The notes under the pieces are model-generated. The model worked only from the letters and a program-made list of their open reading frames with translations. It was not told the DNA's origin and made no database searches. This document shows positions 20,019-28,307 of a stretch of DNA of 64,000 bases, piece by piece (position 1 is the stretch's first letter; the number at the start of each line of letters is the position of its first letter). A program made the position numbers and the translations under genes. This DNA is from Planomicrobium sp. CPCC 101079. GTDB taxonomy: Bacteria > Bacillota > Bacilli > Bacillales_A > Planococcaceae. Location: the NCBI RefSeq assembly GCF_007859275.1, contig NZ_VOHC01000031.1:112343-176342 (forward strand), written 5' to 3'.

Positions 20019-20609
20019 TCACTTATTTTCCTTGTATTCATCTAGAATAGTTTGAATGCGCTCCATAATGGCTTCTGTCACTTCATCTGCGGATGCTTTA
20101 CGCTCACGGAAAGGCGCCATATCGATTGGATCCCCGTACACCACTTTAACCTTGCGGAATGTTTTATAGGGCCCGATGATTGCACATGGAACTACATCCG
20201 CATCCCCGCGGAGCGCAAAAAAGCCGGCACCGCTTAACCCTTTTTTCAAAACACCGTCCGTCGAGCGTGTCCCTTCTGGAAACAAGCCCATCACTTCTCC
20301 GCTTTTTAAAATTTTCAAAGCGCTTCGGAGTGCTTCCCGGTCACTCATTCCCCGCTTTACCGGGAATGCATTGACTCTAGGCAAAATAGGGCCGAGCACC
20401 GGATTTTTGAACAATTCCTCTTTGGCCATGAAGTGAACCGTTCTTGGAGCCGTCATGCCGACTACTGGCGGATCAAGTGCATGGATATGATTGGAACATA
20501 GAAGGACTCCCCCTTCTTTTGGAAATTTCTCAAGCCCGATTACCTCAAAGCGGTAAAGAGGTGTTAATGCGGCTTTTACAAGTGCTTTGCCAAAAGTATA
20601 TAAATTCAC
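20019..20609 (-). CDS. plsC: 1-acyl-sn-glycerol-3-phosphate acyltransferase
   Basis: Acylates lysophosphatidic acid to phosphatidic acid at the membrane. The four acyltransferase blocks are present: NHIHALD (the HX4D catalytic motif) near residue 40, VNAFPVKRG, FPEGTRS near residue 114, and VPCAIIGPY. At 196 residues it is a short, single-domain form with no obvious transmembrane helix. It starts 1 bp after the cmk stop codon. Substrate range cannot be read from the sequence. Confidence 0.92.
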   Translation of the reverse strand: MNLYTFGKALVKAALTPLYRFEVIGLEKFPKEGGVLLCSNHIHALDPPVVGMTAPRTVHFMAKEELFKNPVLGPILPRVNAFPVKRGMSDREALRSALKILKSGEVMGLFPEGTRSTDGVLKKGLSGAGFFALRGDADVVPCAIIGPYKTFRKVKVVYGDPIDMAPFRERKASADEVTEAIMERIQTILDEYKENK

Positions 20610-20610
20610 G

Positions 20611-21285
20611 TTAACTCAACCTTTCTTTCGCCAATTTCAATATTTCATCGGCCGCTTGCTGGATTGTTAGCGGGGTTGTATCGATAAAGATTGCGTCATC
20701 CGCTTTTCGGAGCGGCGCAACTTCCCGTTCGCTATCCATTTTATCGCGCTTCGCGATCTCTTCCTGCAGCTCTTCAAGCGGTGTTTCGATATTCCGCTTT
20801 TTGTTTTCTTCGAACCTTCTTCTTGCCCGCTCTTCTACTGACGCTGACATGAAAACTTTCAATGCCGCATTGGGCAGCACATGTGTGCCGATATCTCGGC
20901 CGTCCATTACAACACCCCGCCCCTCTGCCAATTGCTGCTGCAATTCTACCATGCGAAGGCGCACCAATTCGTGGGCTGCCATTTCTGAAACAGCTTTAGT
21001 AACATGTTGTGACCGAATGTCTTCTGACACATTTTTCTTATCCAAAAAAACAAGCTGTCCGTTATCAGACGGCTGAAGATCGATTTCGGTATCCATCAAC
21101 AGAGCTCCAGCTTCTTCATTGCTTGCCATATTTATCCCAGCAATGAGCGCTTTTAATGTGATTGCACGGTACATCGCACCTGTATCAATGTAAATATATC
21201 CTAATTGTTCTGCCACTATTTTTGCAATGGTGCTTTTACCAGCAGCTGCCGGCCCATCAATTGCTATTTGTATCGGTTTCGTCAA
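20611..21285 (-). CDS. cmk: Cytidylate kinase
   Basis: Phosphorylates CMP and dCMP with ATP. The P-loop GPAAAGKST lies near residue 10, and the CMP-binding DGRDIGTHVLPNA region and REVAPLRKADDA segment follow. The frame can be extended to 21312, but a TTG at 21285 has GAGGTG 6 bp upstream and gives 224 residues, the same as B. subtilis Cmk. A TTG start is inferred from the ribosome site. A structured repeat lies directly upstream. Confidence 0.95.
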   Translation of the reverse strand: MTKPIQIAIDGPAAAGKSTIAKIVAEQLGYIYIDTGAMYRAITLKALIAGINMASNEEAGALLMDTEIDLQPSDNGQLVFLDKKNVSEDIRSQHVTKAVSEMAAHELVRLRMVELQQQLAEGRGVVMDGRDIGTHVLPNAALKVFMSASVEERARRRFEENKKRNIETPLEELQEEIAKRDKMDSEREVAPLRKADDAIFIDTTPLTIQQAADEILKLAKERLS

Positions 21286-21326
21286 AACAGTCACCTCATC
21301 ATATGTATTCAATGTATTTTATCATA

Positions 21327-21621
21327 GAAAAGCGCAAGTGCCTATCCAGCCCCGACCAGCGCTGGAGGGCTTGGCAGACATGGCACACTATGCCATGGCA
21401 GCCGAGACCGAAGCGACTCGAGGGGCTAGGCACTGGAGTCTGGACACCCGGAAAAGCGGAAGCGGTCATGTAGATTCGACGGGCATAAGACAAACCGGCG
21501 AAGCGGCGTCCTTTGCCGCACAGTCGGGATGGCTTATGACCCCGAGAATCTGACCGCTGGAGTCTGGACACCAGAAAAGCGCAAGTGCCTATCCAGTCCC
21601 GATCAGCGCTGGAGGGCTTGG
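21327..21621. repeat. Tandem structured intergenic repeat (two and a third modules)
   Basis: Three related modules lie head to tail: A 21327-21447, B 21451-21572, and a truncated A' 21574-21621. Each begins GAAAAGCG-AAG; A and B both end in the same 16 bases (21433-21448 and 21557-21572). A' matches the first 48 bases of A with two differences. In A, GTGCCTA pairs with TAGGCAC near the ends; in B the same positions are GCGGTCA and TGACCGC, so pairing is kept while sequence changes. Smaller hairpins lie inside. Similar elements are frequent between genes in Bacillaceae and Planococcaceae (from memory). No credible reading frame is present. Confidence 0.8.
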
Positions 21622-21644
21622 TTATAAAGAAAATGCAAAAAAGA

Positions 21645-21679
21645 CATAAAAAAAGCCTTGCTGAAGCAAGGCTTTTGGA
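21645..21679 (-). terminator. Rho-independent terminator after prsW
   Basis: A 10-bp stem (AAAAGCCTTG and complement, loop of six) followed by T residues on the minus strand starts 3 bp after the prsW stop codon. Confidence 0.88.
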
Positions 21680-22357
21680 TTAAGGCCGGATGGAATTTTG
21701 ATCGTGATAATGGGATAGAGATAAAAGATGGGCTTGCTTTACCTTTCTTAAACCAAACCACCATAAGAACAGCATGAAAGGAATAATTCCATACAGCCAA
21801 TTTGTATGGGAATACAGCACTGCATTGTAAGTAATATGCAAACCCATTGACGTAAAAAAAGCCCAAGCCAGCCATTTTTGAGGGGTGCCGCTAGTAAACT
21901 TGGCCCGTCCAAAATAATAGCCCATGACTACTCCGAAAAGCGCGTGGCTAGATACCGGCAGAAACGCGCGGATAAACGCCGTCTCAAGTCCGAACTCCAC
22001 TAGGTATAAAATATTTTCGACTGTCGCAAAACCAAGTGAAACGCTGGCGCCGTATAAAATTCCATCATATGGATCTTCAAAATCGATATGACGGTAGATG
22101 GCAATCAGCAGAACAAGCCATTTAAAAAATTCTTCAATGATGCTTGAAAACAAAACTTTTTGGGAAAATGCGCGGCTAAATACATTCTCAGCATCAAATA
22201 CGTATTGGACGAACAAAATTGGAAACGTCAAAATCGCTCCATATATGAAACATTGAAACAATAATTTAGAAGGCTCGTTCGAAAATTGATCCCGCAAATA
22301 AAAATAGCTGAACAAAGCCAAACTTGGAGCAATAGCAACGGTTAGCAGGATAAGCAT
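21680..22357 (-). CDS. prsW: PrsW family intramembrane protease
   Basis: Polytopic membrane metalloprotease. In B. subtilis PrsW makes the first cut in the anti-sigma factor RsiW during envelope stress. Conserved features are the SIIEEFFKW helix with the glutamate pair, YGASVSLGFATVENILYL, and the C-terminal LPFMLFLWWFGLRK. The ATG at 22357 is chosen over the one at 22363, which is too close to AAGGAG. In B. subtilis sleB and ypeB lie between prsW and the cmk side; here there is only the repeat. Its substrate is not in this window. Confidence 0.92.
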   Translation of the reverse strand: MLILLTVAIAPSLALFSYFYLRDQFSNEPSKLLFQCFIYGAILTFPILFVQYVFDAENVFSRAFSQKVLFSSIIEEFFKWLVLLIAIYRHIDFEDPYDGILYGASVSLGFATVENILYLVEFGLETAFIRAFLPVSSHALFGVVMGYYFGRAKFTSGTPQKWLAWAFFTSMGLHITYNAVLYSHTNWLYGIIPFMLFLWWFGLRKVKQAHLLSLSHYHDQNSIRP

Positions 22358-22436
22358 ATGCATGCTCCTTTGCTTGAAGTAGTCCTATTATAACACGGTT
22401 ATCGGTTCCATTTTTAGAAAAAACGAACGAATTGAA

Positions 22437-23405
22437 TTATTTGGTAAATGTATTTTTATCCACTTCTTGACCAGAAGAAAGAACTACAGCCAGTTTAATG
22501 CGGGCTTTTTTGCTGTCATAGTCGCTTCCGAGCAATACTCCATTCAGCATTAAATCGTGCGCGCTTCCTGGGTACCCATAACTCGGATAAGCGTTGCCTT
22601 CTTCTGCGCTCGTTGTCAGAACCACAACAATGCCCTTTTTGACCGCTTCGGCAATCGCTCCGACCATATGCGGAGAAACTTGCCCACGCCCCGCTGCTTC
22701 TAACACAATGCCTTTTGTATCGCTGCCCGCCAATAATTCAATCATCTGCCCGTCTTGGCCGGAATAACATTTGACAATATCGACGCGCGGCAAATCCCCC
22801 ATCACTTTATGGACATCCCTGTCAATCGGTTTTTGGTAAACGCTGACTTTGTCATTATCAATAATCCCTAAATATCCATGCCCGAACGAATCAAATCCCT
22901 GCAGGTTGCTCGAGTGGACTTTTTTAACGTATTTGGCCGTATAAATCCTTTCATTGAAAACCACAACTGTTCCAACACCTTTTAACGTTTCATCGACCGA
23001 AACATAGATGGAATTTCGCAAATTCGAATATACGTCTGTTCCAACATCATCCGGAGAACGCTGTGATCCCGTCACTACAACAGTCCGATTGTCTGCAATC
23101 GTTAAATCCAAAAAATAAGCCGTTTCTTCAAGCGTATCGGTTCCGTGGGTGACAACCACTCCGTCAACCGTTTCATCTTCAAGTTCGGCGTTAATTGCAT
23201 TTTGAAGTTGCAGCATCTCAGGAAATCCGATGTGCATGCTCGGAAGCCGAAAAATGTCTATCACTTTCACTTCGATTTCTTCAGGCAGTTGGCACAAGGC
23301 AGCTAATTCTCTTCCAGAGATTGCCCCCGATTTCAATAAGCCTTTTGAAATTTCCTTGCTGGCAATAGTCCCGCCAGTCGTTATTAAAGAAACTTTTTTT
23401 TTCAT
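22437..23405 (-). CDS. ansA: L-asparaginase, type I
   Basis: Hydrolyses asparagine to aspartate and ammonia in the cytosol (no signal peptide). Both catalytic threonine regions are present: TTGGTIAS at residues 9-16 and THGTDTLEETAYFL near residue 87. At 322 residues it fits the short bacterial type. It starts after GAGAGGTG. It lies between prsW and the bacillithiol disulfide reductase gene, separated from the latter by a terminator, so it is probably a single-gene unit. Confidence 0.93.
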   Translation of the reverse strand: MKKKVSLITTGGTIASKEISKGLLKSGAISGRELAALCQLPEEIEVKVIDIFRLPSMHIGFPEMLQLQNAINAELEDETVDGVVVTHGTDTLEETAYFLDLTIADNRTVVVTGSQRSPDDVGTDVYSNLRNSIYVSVDETLKGVGTVVVFNERIYTAKYVKKVHSSNLQGFDSFGHGYLGIIDNDKVSVYQKPIDRDVHKVMGDLPRVDIVKCYSGQDGQMIELLAGSDTKGIVLEAAGRGQVSPHMVGAIAEAVKKGIVVVLTTSAEEGNAYPSYGYPGSAHDLMLNGVLLGSDYDSKKARIKLAVVLSSGQEVDKNTFTK

Positions 23406-23470
23406 GAAAATTCACCTCTCAGACTACATTCTACACTACTATGAAGAAAATAATGAGAGTCAATTCCAAG

Positions 23471-23496
23471 AAAAAAAGCGCACTCAATGTACGCTT
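23471..23496 (-). terminator. Rho-independent terminator overlapping the bdr stop codon
   Basis: An 8-bp stem (AAGCGTAC with GTGCGCTT, one wobble) with a 5-nt loop is followed by seven T on the minus strand. The first arm lies within the last codons of bdr. Confidence 0.8.
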
Positions 23497-24452
23497 TCTT
23501 TTTCTGCCAAAGCTTTCGCTATTTGTTCGCCGTGGAATCGGCCATTCTCTATAAAAATCTCGTTTGCATTGTTCCCTGCGGCAATTACTCCAGCAATGAA
23601 CAATCCTTCCACAGCCGTTTCCATTGATTCCTCGTTATACTCGGGACGTTTAGAAGCAGGGTCGATCGTGATGCCCATCGACGTTAGAAACTGATGGTCC
23701 GGATGATAGCCGATCATGGCAAAAACAAAATCATTTGGGATGCTCTCTTTCACATCATTCACTGTTAGTTCCACCGCATCTTCTGTTATGCGATCAACTA
23801 AGGAATCAAACAGCATCGTAATTTCCCCTTTGCGGACTAGCCCATCAAATTCCGGCAATATCCAAGGCTTAATGCTTTGCGAATAACTGGTGCCATGATA
23901 TGAGACCGTCACCCGGCTCCCTGCTTTGTGCAGTTCAAGCGCCGCATCAATGGCTGAATTTTTTCCGCCGATCACCAAGACGTCCTGATCAAAGTACGGA
24001 TGCCCTTCCTTGAAGTAATGCATGACTTTTGATAACTCGGCGCCTTCTGCTTCCAACTTGTTCGGTTGATCATAATATCCTGTCGCCGCCACTACATATT
24101 TTGCTTGATACGTATTTTTTGTTGTTCGAATTTCAAAGCAGCTCTTTTTTTCAACCGACAAAACCTCCTCAAACGAGCGGACTTCAATGCCTGTCCGTTT
24201 CACAACTTCACGGTAATAGACGAGTGCCTGATTACGTTTTGGTTTTCGATCTTCCGTAATAAACGGAATTCCGCCAATCGACAGCCGCTCGCTCGAACTA
24301 AAAAAAGTCTGGTGTGTCGGATACTGATAAATTGCATTGACAATATTGCCTTTTTCAATAACGATCGGATGCAGGCCGATTTTTTTTATTTCGATTGCGG
24401 CAGAGAGCCCGCATGGCCCGCCTCCAATGATAAGTACATCTGCTTTTTGCAT
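23484..24452 (-). CDS. bdr: Bacillithiol disulfide reductase (YpdA)
   Basis: FAD- and NADPH-dependent thioredoxin-reductase-like flavoprotein that reduces oxidised bacillithiol. The FAD-binding motif GGGPCGLSAAIEIK is at residues 10-23 and the NADPH-binding VIGGKNSAIDAALEL near 160. The classical CxxC of thioredoxin reductase is lacking, as expected for YpdA. At 322 residues it has the family length, and the start follows AGGAGAGG. The function is assigned by family; bacillithiol synthesis genes are outside the window. Confidence 0.9.
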   Translation of the reverse strand: MQKADVLIIGGGPCGLSAAIEIKKIGLHPIVIEKGNIVNAIYQYPTHQTFFSSSERLSIGGIPFITEDRKPKRNQALVYYREVVKRTGIEVRSFEEVLSVEKKSCFEIRTTKNTYQAKYVVAATGYYDQPNKLEAEGAELSKVMHYFKEGHPYFDQDVLVIGGKNSAIDAALELHKAGSRVTVSYHGTSYSQSIKPWILPEFDGLVRKGEITMLFDSLVDRITEDAVELTVNDVKESIPNDFVFAMIGYHPDHQFLTSMGITIDPASKRPEYNEESMETAVEGLFIAGVIAAGNNANEIFIENGRFHGEQIAKALAEKESVH

Positions 24453-24498
24453 ACATTACCTCTCCTAAACTAATCTCACTATACAGCATAGAAGATTC

Positions 24499-25266
24499 TT
24501 ATGAATTGTGCCAACCCCGACGCTTTGGTTCTATGGTCAGCAAATGATATTCTGCCGGTGCTCCTAGTCGAAGAGGCAGTTTTGTGGTGCCGAATCCGTT
24601 GGTGACAAGTTCCGGTTTACCGCCTTTAACTTTCAGCGCGCCTTTTCGGTAGAAGCCAAAGTTGCCCAATCGAATTTGGCCTCCATGCGTGTGTCCAGCC
24701 ATCAAGAAATCCACATGATACCCCTTTTTCACTCGTTTAAAAAGAAATGGCGAATGCGATACAAAAATAACGGTATCCTCTTCTTCCACTTGAGAAAATG
24801 CACGTTCCAAACCATCATTTTCTAAAGCCAAGTAATTCACGCCCACTAATTTCAAATGAGGATTTCCCAAAAGAGAAACCGCTTCGTTATCCATTGGCTT
24901 TATCCCATAGTGTTCAAAAAGTTTTCTTAAATTTCGTTCTCTCACTTCCCGGTCATTGTTTCCCCAAATAAAATAGATGGGCGCTTTGTTTACCAGCAAT
25001 TTTAGATTGTCAGCTACTTGTTTTAACGGGACGCCTTTTTCCGCTAAATCACCGCCAATTACAATAACATCAACCGGAAAATCAAGCATTTCTTTCGAAA
25101 TTTTTCTTCTATGGATATCTGCAATAAAAAGCAGATTGAACGGCCGAAACGGCACCGCAGCTTCCAACTGAACGGTCTGGCGCCGCAATTTGTGGGCAAA
25201 TGCATTTTTGTACATAAAAAGCAGCAGCGCAAGTGCTGCTCCTCCGACTTTAACAAGTTGTTTCAC
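24499..25266 (-). CDS. ypbG: Membrane-anchored metallophosphoesterase (YpbG-like)
   Basis: Calcineurin-like phosphoesterase with all metal-binding blocks: IADIH, GGDLAEKG, WGNND, SHSP and GHTHGGQ. One N-terminal hydrophobic segment probably anchors it with the catalytic domain outside. The frame opens at 25329, but a GTG at 25266 (VKQLVKVGG, 255 residues) has GGAGG 8 bp upstream and avoids running into the upstream terminator. Placed as B. subtilis ypbG, near recQ and ypbE. The substrate is unknown. Confidence 0.85.
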   Translation of the reverse strand: MKQLVKVGGAALALLLFMYKNAFAHKLRRQTVQLEAAVPFRPFNLLFIADIHRRKISKEMLDFPVDVIVIGGDLAEKGVPLKQVADNLKLLVNKAPIYFIWGNNDREVRERNLRKLFEHYGIKPMDNEAVSLLGNPHLKLVGVNYLALENDGLERAFSQVEEEDTVIFVSHSPFLFKRVKKGYHVDFLMAGHTHGGQIRLGNFGFYRKGALKVKGGKPELVTNGFGTTKLPLRLGAPAEYHLLTIEPKRRGWHNS

Positions 25267-25290
25267 GTTGAAAACCTCCTTAAAATAAGA

Positions 25291-25327
25291 AAAAGGCAGT
25301 AAGAATATTATTCTTATGCCTTTTTTC
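25291..25327 (-). terminator. Rho-independent terminator after the CBS-domain gene
   Basis: On the minus strand AAAAAAGGCATAAGAAT pairs with its complement across a short loop and ends in five T, 14 bp after the stop codon of the CBS gene. Confidence 0.85.
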
Positions 25328-25340
25328 ATATTCCTTATTA

Positions 25341-25970
25341 TTAATCTTCTGAAACATCCAATACTCGGAACCCGGATTTCTCGAGTTCTTTTACGAAACG
25401 TTCAATATTGTCTTTTTTCTGGATTTTTAAGACGATGCGGCGCACCAGCTTGTCGGTCTCATCAAATGTGACTAATGAAATTACGGATTCCTTGTATTTT
25501 TCGATAATATCACCTAATCGACCGATACGGCCTTGTGTTTCAACTGAAGTAAAGGTGATCCGGAAGCCGGGTTTATGTATGCCAAATGCACTTTGCAATT
25601 GATTTACTACATCAAAGCGTGTTACGACTCCTAAAAACTCCGTTCCTTCTACAACCGCAATAATCGGGAAATCATTGAGCTCAATAAGGGCTTTTTCATA
25701 AACGTCATTGATGTTCAAAAAGACATCTTGGTTTACAACAACATCACTGATTTTAGTTTTTTTCAAAAATTCTTCCTTGCTTTCTCCAGAACGGAAAAAT
25801 GCACGGTATGCATGATACCAAGTAAAAATGCCTTTGTATTCAGTGCCGTTTACAACCGGCAACGCATCTATAGAATGCTTTTCCAACAAATCGAATCCTA
25901 CTTGTATTGAATCTTCCATTTTAACCGTATAACAATTCTCTCTCTTGACCATTGTGCTTTTTACAAACAT
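25341..25970 (-). CDS. CBS-domain protein with C-terminal ACT-like region
   Basis: A 209-residue cytosolic protein. Residues 1-130 form a pair of CBS motifs (DALPVVNGTEYKGIFT and FPIIAVVEGTEFLGVVTR), which usually bind adenine nucleotides. Residues 135-205 look like an ACT-type fold (GRIGRLGDIIEKYKESVISL). Such proteins act as energy or cyclic-dinucleotide sensors, but no partner is visible. It lies between ypbG and ypbE where B. subtilis has ypbF, and is not its homolog. Specific function unknown. Confidence 0.75.
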   Translation of the reverse strand: MFVKSTMVKRENCYTVKMEDSIQVGFDLLEKHSIDALPVVNGTEYKGIFTWYHAYRAFFRSGESKEEFLKKTKISDVVVNQDVFLNINDVYEKALIELNDFPIIAVVEGTEFLGVVTRFDVVNQLQSAFGIHKPGFRITFTSVETQGRIGRLGDIIEKYKESVISLVTFDETDKLVRRIVLKIQKKDNIERFVKELEKSGFRVLDVSED

Positions 25971-26033
25971 TTGCTCACCTCTATTTTATTCTATATTATT
26001 TTCATTCGACTCTGGTAGTGCCAGTTCCTTTAT

Positions 26034-26747
26034 TTAAGGCAAAATTAAAGTTTGTCCAGCGCTGATCGAATTTGAAGCCAGGCCGTTCGCCTGTTTAATT
26101 TTTTCGACTGCTGCTGCTGCTCCGGCCGCTCCGTAATTGTTTACAGCAATACGATACAAGGTTTCTTGCGGCTTCACAACGTATGTTTTAGCAGCTGACT
26201 GGGGCGTTTCCGGTTGTTTTTCCGCTTCTTCTTTCTGCTCGGCAGCAGCTTGTTTTTCTGCCTCCGCTTTTGCTGCAGCTTCTTCGGCAGCTTTTTCTTC
26301 TGCAGCCAATTGTGCTGCCTGTTCTGCTTCAGCCGCTTCTTGTTCAGCTTTTTCCTGTGCTGCTTTTTCCTGTGCTGCTTTTTCTGCTTCAGCTTTTTCT
26401 TTTGCTGCCTGTTCTTCTGCAGCTTGTTCTTTTTCTTCTTCATCTTCCACTTCAACTGGAACAATAGGCGTTTCCGGTGAAGTGTTGGTTTCGATACTGA
26501 CTTCGTTATTTGCCGCTTTAGTTGTGATCGTGTCATCTGGCTGATAGAAAACGGCTACGTATATAAGAATCGTCACAGGGATTAAAATAAAAAGGAAAAA
26601 TAAGGCCGGCAACAAAATACTTTTTTTCTTTTTCGGCTGATTTTTAACCGAATGGCGTGCGGCTCTTCTAGAAGGCGCCGCAGGGTTTGCTACAGAAATT
26701 GCTTGGCGATCTTTTTCAATTGATTCCCGGTAATTTTGCTTTCCCAT
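26034..26747 (-). CDS. ypbE: YpbE-like membrane protein with LysM domain
   Basis: A 237-residue protein with a basic N-terminus, one transmembrane helix (about 43-67), a long extracellular linker very rich in Glu, Ala, Lys and Gln (about 100-175), and a C-terminal LysM domain (about 190-237, YVVKPQETLYRIAVNNYG). The layout is a type II membrane protein that binds peptidoglycan. The linker is low-complexity, coiled-coil-like, and has internal near-repeats of AQEKAEQE type. Position beside recQ matches B. subtilis ypbE. Exact role unknown. Confidence 0.85.
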   Translation of the reverse strand: MGKQNYRESIEKDRQAISVANPAAPSRRAARHSVKNQPKKKKSILLPALFFLFILIPVTILIYVAVFYQPDDTITTKAANNEVSIETNTSPETPIVPVEVEDEEEKEQAAEEQAAKEKAEAEKAAQEKAAQEKAEQEAAEAEQAAQLAAEEKAAEEAAAKAEAEKQAAAEQKEEAEKQPETPQSAAKTYVVKPQETLYRIAVNNYGAAGAAAAVEKIKQANGLASNSISAGQTLILP

Positions 26748-26827
26748 AATCGATTTCTCCTATTCCTGTCTAATAATTACATTATGCCTAAAAATTTGCC
26801 AATTGTAAATGCCTCTACTAGGTATTC

Positions 26828-28255
26828 TTACAATGGGAGAATAGTGTACAACCGGTCTTTCCAACTATTCGGAGTGCTTTTGCTTTCCTTCTTTGCCCGT
26901 TTTTTGAATGGGGAATAATCAATACCGTCGTTCTTGCAGCAGTTTTCCGGCTTCTCAGTCAAGCGTTGTTCAAAGCAATCACTGATATATTGACGGATAC
27001 AACCTTGATTAGTTACCAGTTTCCGTATTTTTTCTGCTTGTTTGATCTTTTCCTTTTGCAATTCCTCAATCTGGCGAAGCGTTCCCTCTAACGGCAGCCG
27101 GCTTTGCCAATACGCAATCACTCGCAGAGCCGTTTCGCGAACAACTCCTTGTTCCACTAACCGTTCGGGTTCGGCACTGTTGGCATAGACTTCGCGGATT
27201 TCTCTCGTAGTAGGCAATTCGTCCATTACAAGGCTCTCCAATAGCCCTTCATCCCCTTCCGCATACAAAAGTGTGGCTAAGGCTGGTTTGCCATCCCGGC
27301 CAGCTCTGCCAACCTCCTGAACATAGCCCTCCACCGATGTAGGCAATTGAAAATGAATAACATGGCGAATATTCGGGATATGTACACCCATTCCAAAAGC
27401 ATTTGTTGAACAGACCCAGTCCAATTCCCCATTCTGAAACTGCTGCTGAACAAATATCCGGTCTTGATGCTCCATGCCGCCATGATAAAAAGACGTAGAT
27501 AACCCGACACTCGTTAACTCCGCGGCTAATTGCTGGGCTTTTTTGCGTGTGCCAGCATAAACGATTCCCGGGCCCTCCAATTCGTTTACGAATTTTTTCA
27601 GCCATTCATTTTTTTGCTTTTGGTCTTCGAATCGCTTTACATCATAAACCAAATTTTTGCGATCCATCGAGTGCGTATAAACGAAAGGGTTCGGTATGTT
27701 TAGATATTTTTTTATTTCACTCGTTACTTTCGATGTAGCAGTAGCAGTTAAAGCCAGGACTTGTGGATGATTGAGTAATGGCATGATTTCAGCAATCCGC
27801 AAATAATCCGGCCGAAAATCAAATCCCCATTGGGAAATGCAATGCGCTTCATCGGCTACAAGCAGCGAAATAGTAATGCGCTGCAACTGCTTTTTGACAA
27901 AAGGCTGCACAAGCATTTCCGGAGAGATAAAGATGAAGCGGTAGTTTCCAAGAGAGCTCCAAATTTTTTCTTTATCTTCCGGCTTGAGAAAAGAGTTGAT
28001 TGCTACCACTGACTTCTCGCCCATTTTTTTTAGTTGCGCCACCTGGTCTTGCATCAATGACAATAACGGCGAAACAATTAAAACGCTTCCCGGCAGAAGA
28101 TGGGCCGGCAATTGATAGCACATCGATTTCCCCATCCCGGTTGGCAGAAGCGCAATCACATCATTGCCTCTCAGCACTTCTTCAATTACTTCCCGCTGGC
28201 CGGGGCGAAATGAATTGAACCCGTATGTCGAGTGCAATAATTTTTCCAATTCCAC
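26828..28255 (-). CDS. recQ: RecQ-family ATP-dependent DNA helicase
   Basis: 3'-5' DNA helicase acting in recombination and repair. Motifs in order: RPGQREVI, LLPTGMGKSMCYQLP (Walker A), VADEAHCISQWGFDFRPDY (DEAH box), QEVGRAGRDG (motif VI), then a zinc-binding cysteine cluster near the C-terminus. No HRDC domain is seen, which resembles the shorter B. subtilis RecS. The frame opens at 28306, but the GTG at 28255 has GAGGG spaced 7 bp upstream (475 residues). It follows ypbB closely. Confidence 0.92.
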   Translation of the reverse strand: MELEKLLHSTYGFNSFRPGQREVIEEVLRGNDVIALLPTGMGKSMCYQLPAHLLPGSVLIVSPLLSLMQDQVAQLKKMGEKSVVAINSFLKPEDKEKIWSSLGNYRFIFISPEMLVQPFVKKQLQRITISLLVADEAHCISQWGFDFRPDYLRIAEIMPLLNHPQVLALTATATSKVTSEIKKYLNIPNPFVYTHSMDRKNLVYDVKRFEDQKQKNEWLKKFVNELEGPGIVYAGTRKKAQQLAAELTSVGLSTSFYHGGMEHQDRIFVQQQFQNGELDWVCSTNAFGMGVHIPNIRHVIHFQLPTSVEGYVQEVGRAGRDGKPALATLLYAEGDEGLLESLVMDELPTTREIREVYANSAEPERLVEQGVVRETALRVIAYWQSRLPLEGTLRQIEELQKEKIKQAEKIRKLVTNQGCIRQYISDCFEQRLTEKPENCCKNDGIDYSPFKKRAKKESKSTPNSWKDRLYTILPL

Positions 28256-28307
28256 TTTTCTTCCCTCTTTTCCGCTTGCTGTCCATTTTACTTCAAGCTG
28301 CTCCACA

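Noticed and set aside
21162..21571. Overlapping open frames of 90-108 codons on both strands within the repeat region
   Set aside because: They arise from the GC-richer repeat, lack ribosome sites and read through the palindromic arms; the nucleotide repeat explains the sequence better.
26137..26544. Plus-strand frames of 65-135 codons opposite ypbE rich in Cys, Phe and Ser
   Set aside because: They are mirror frames of the low-complexity Glu/Ala/Lys codons of ypbE and have no ribosome site.
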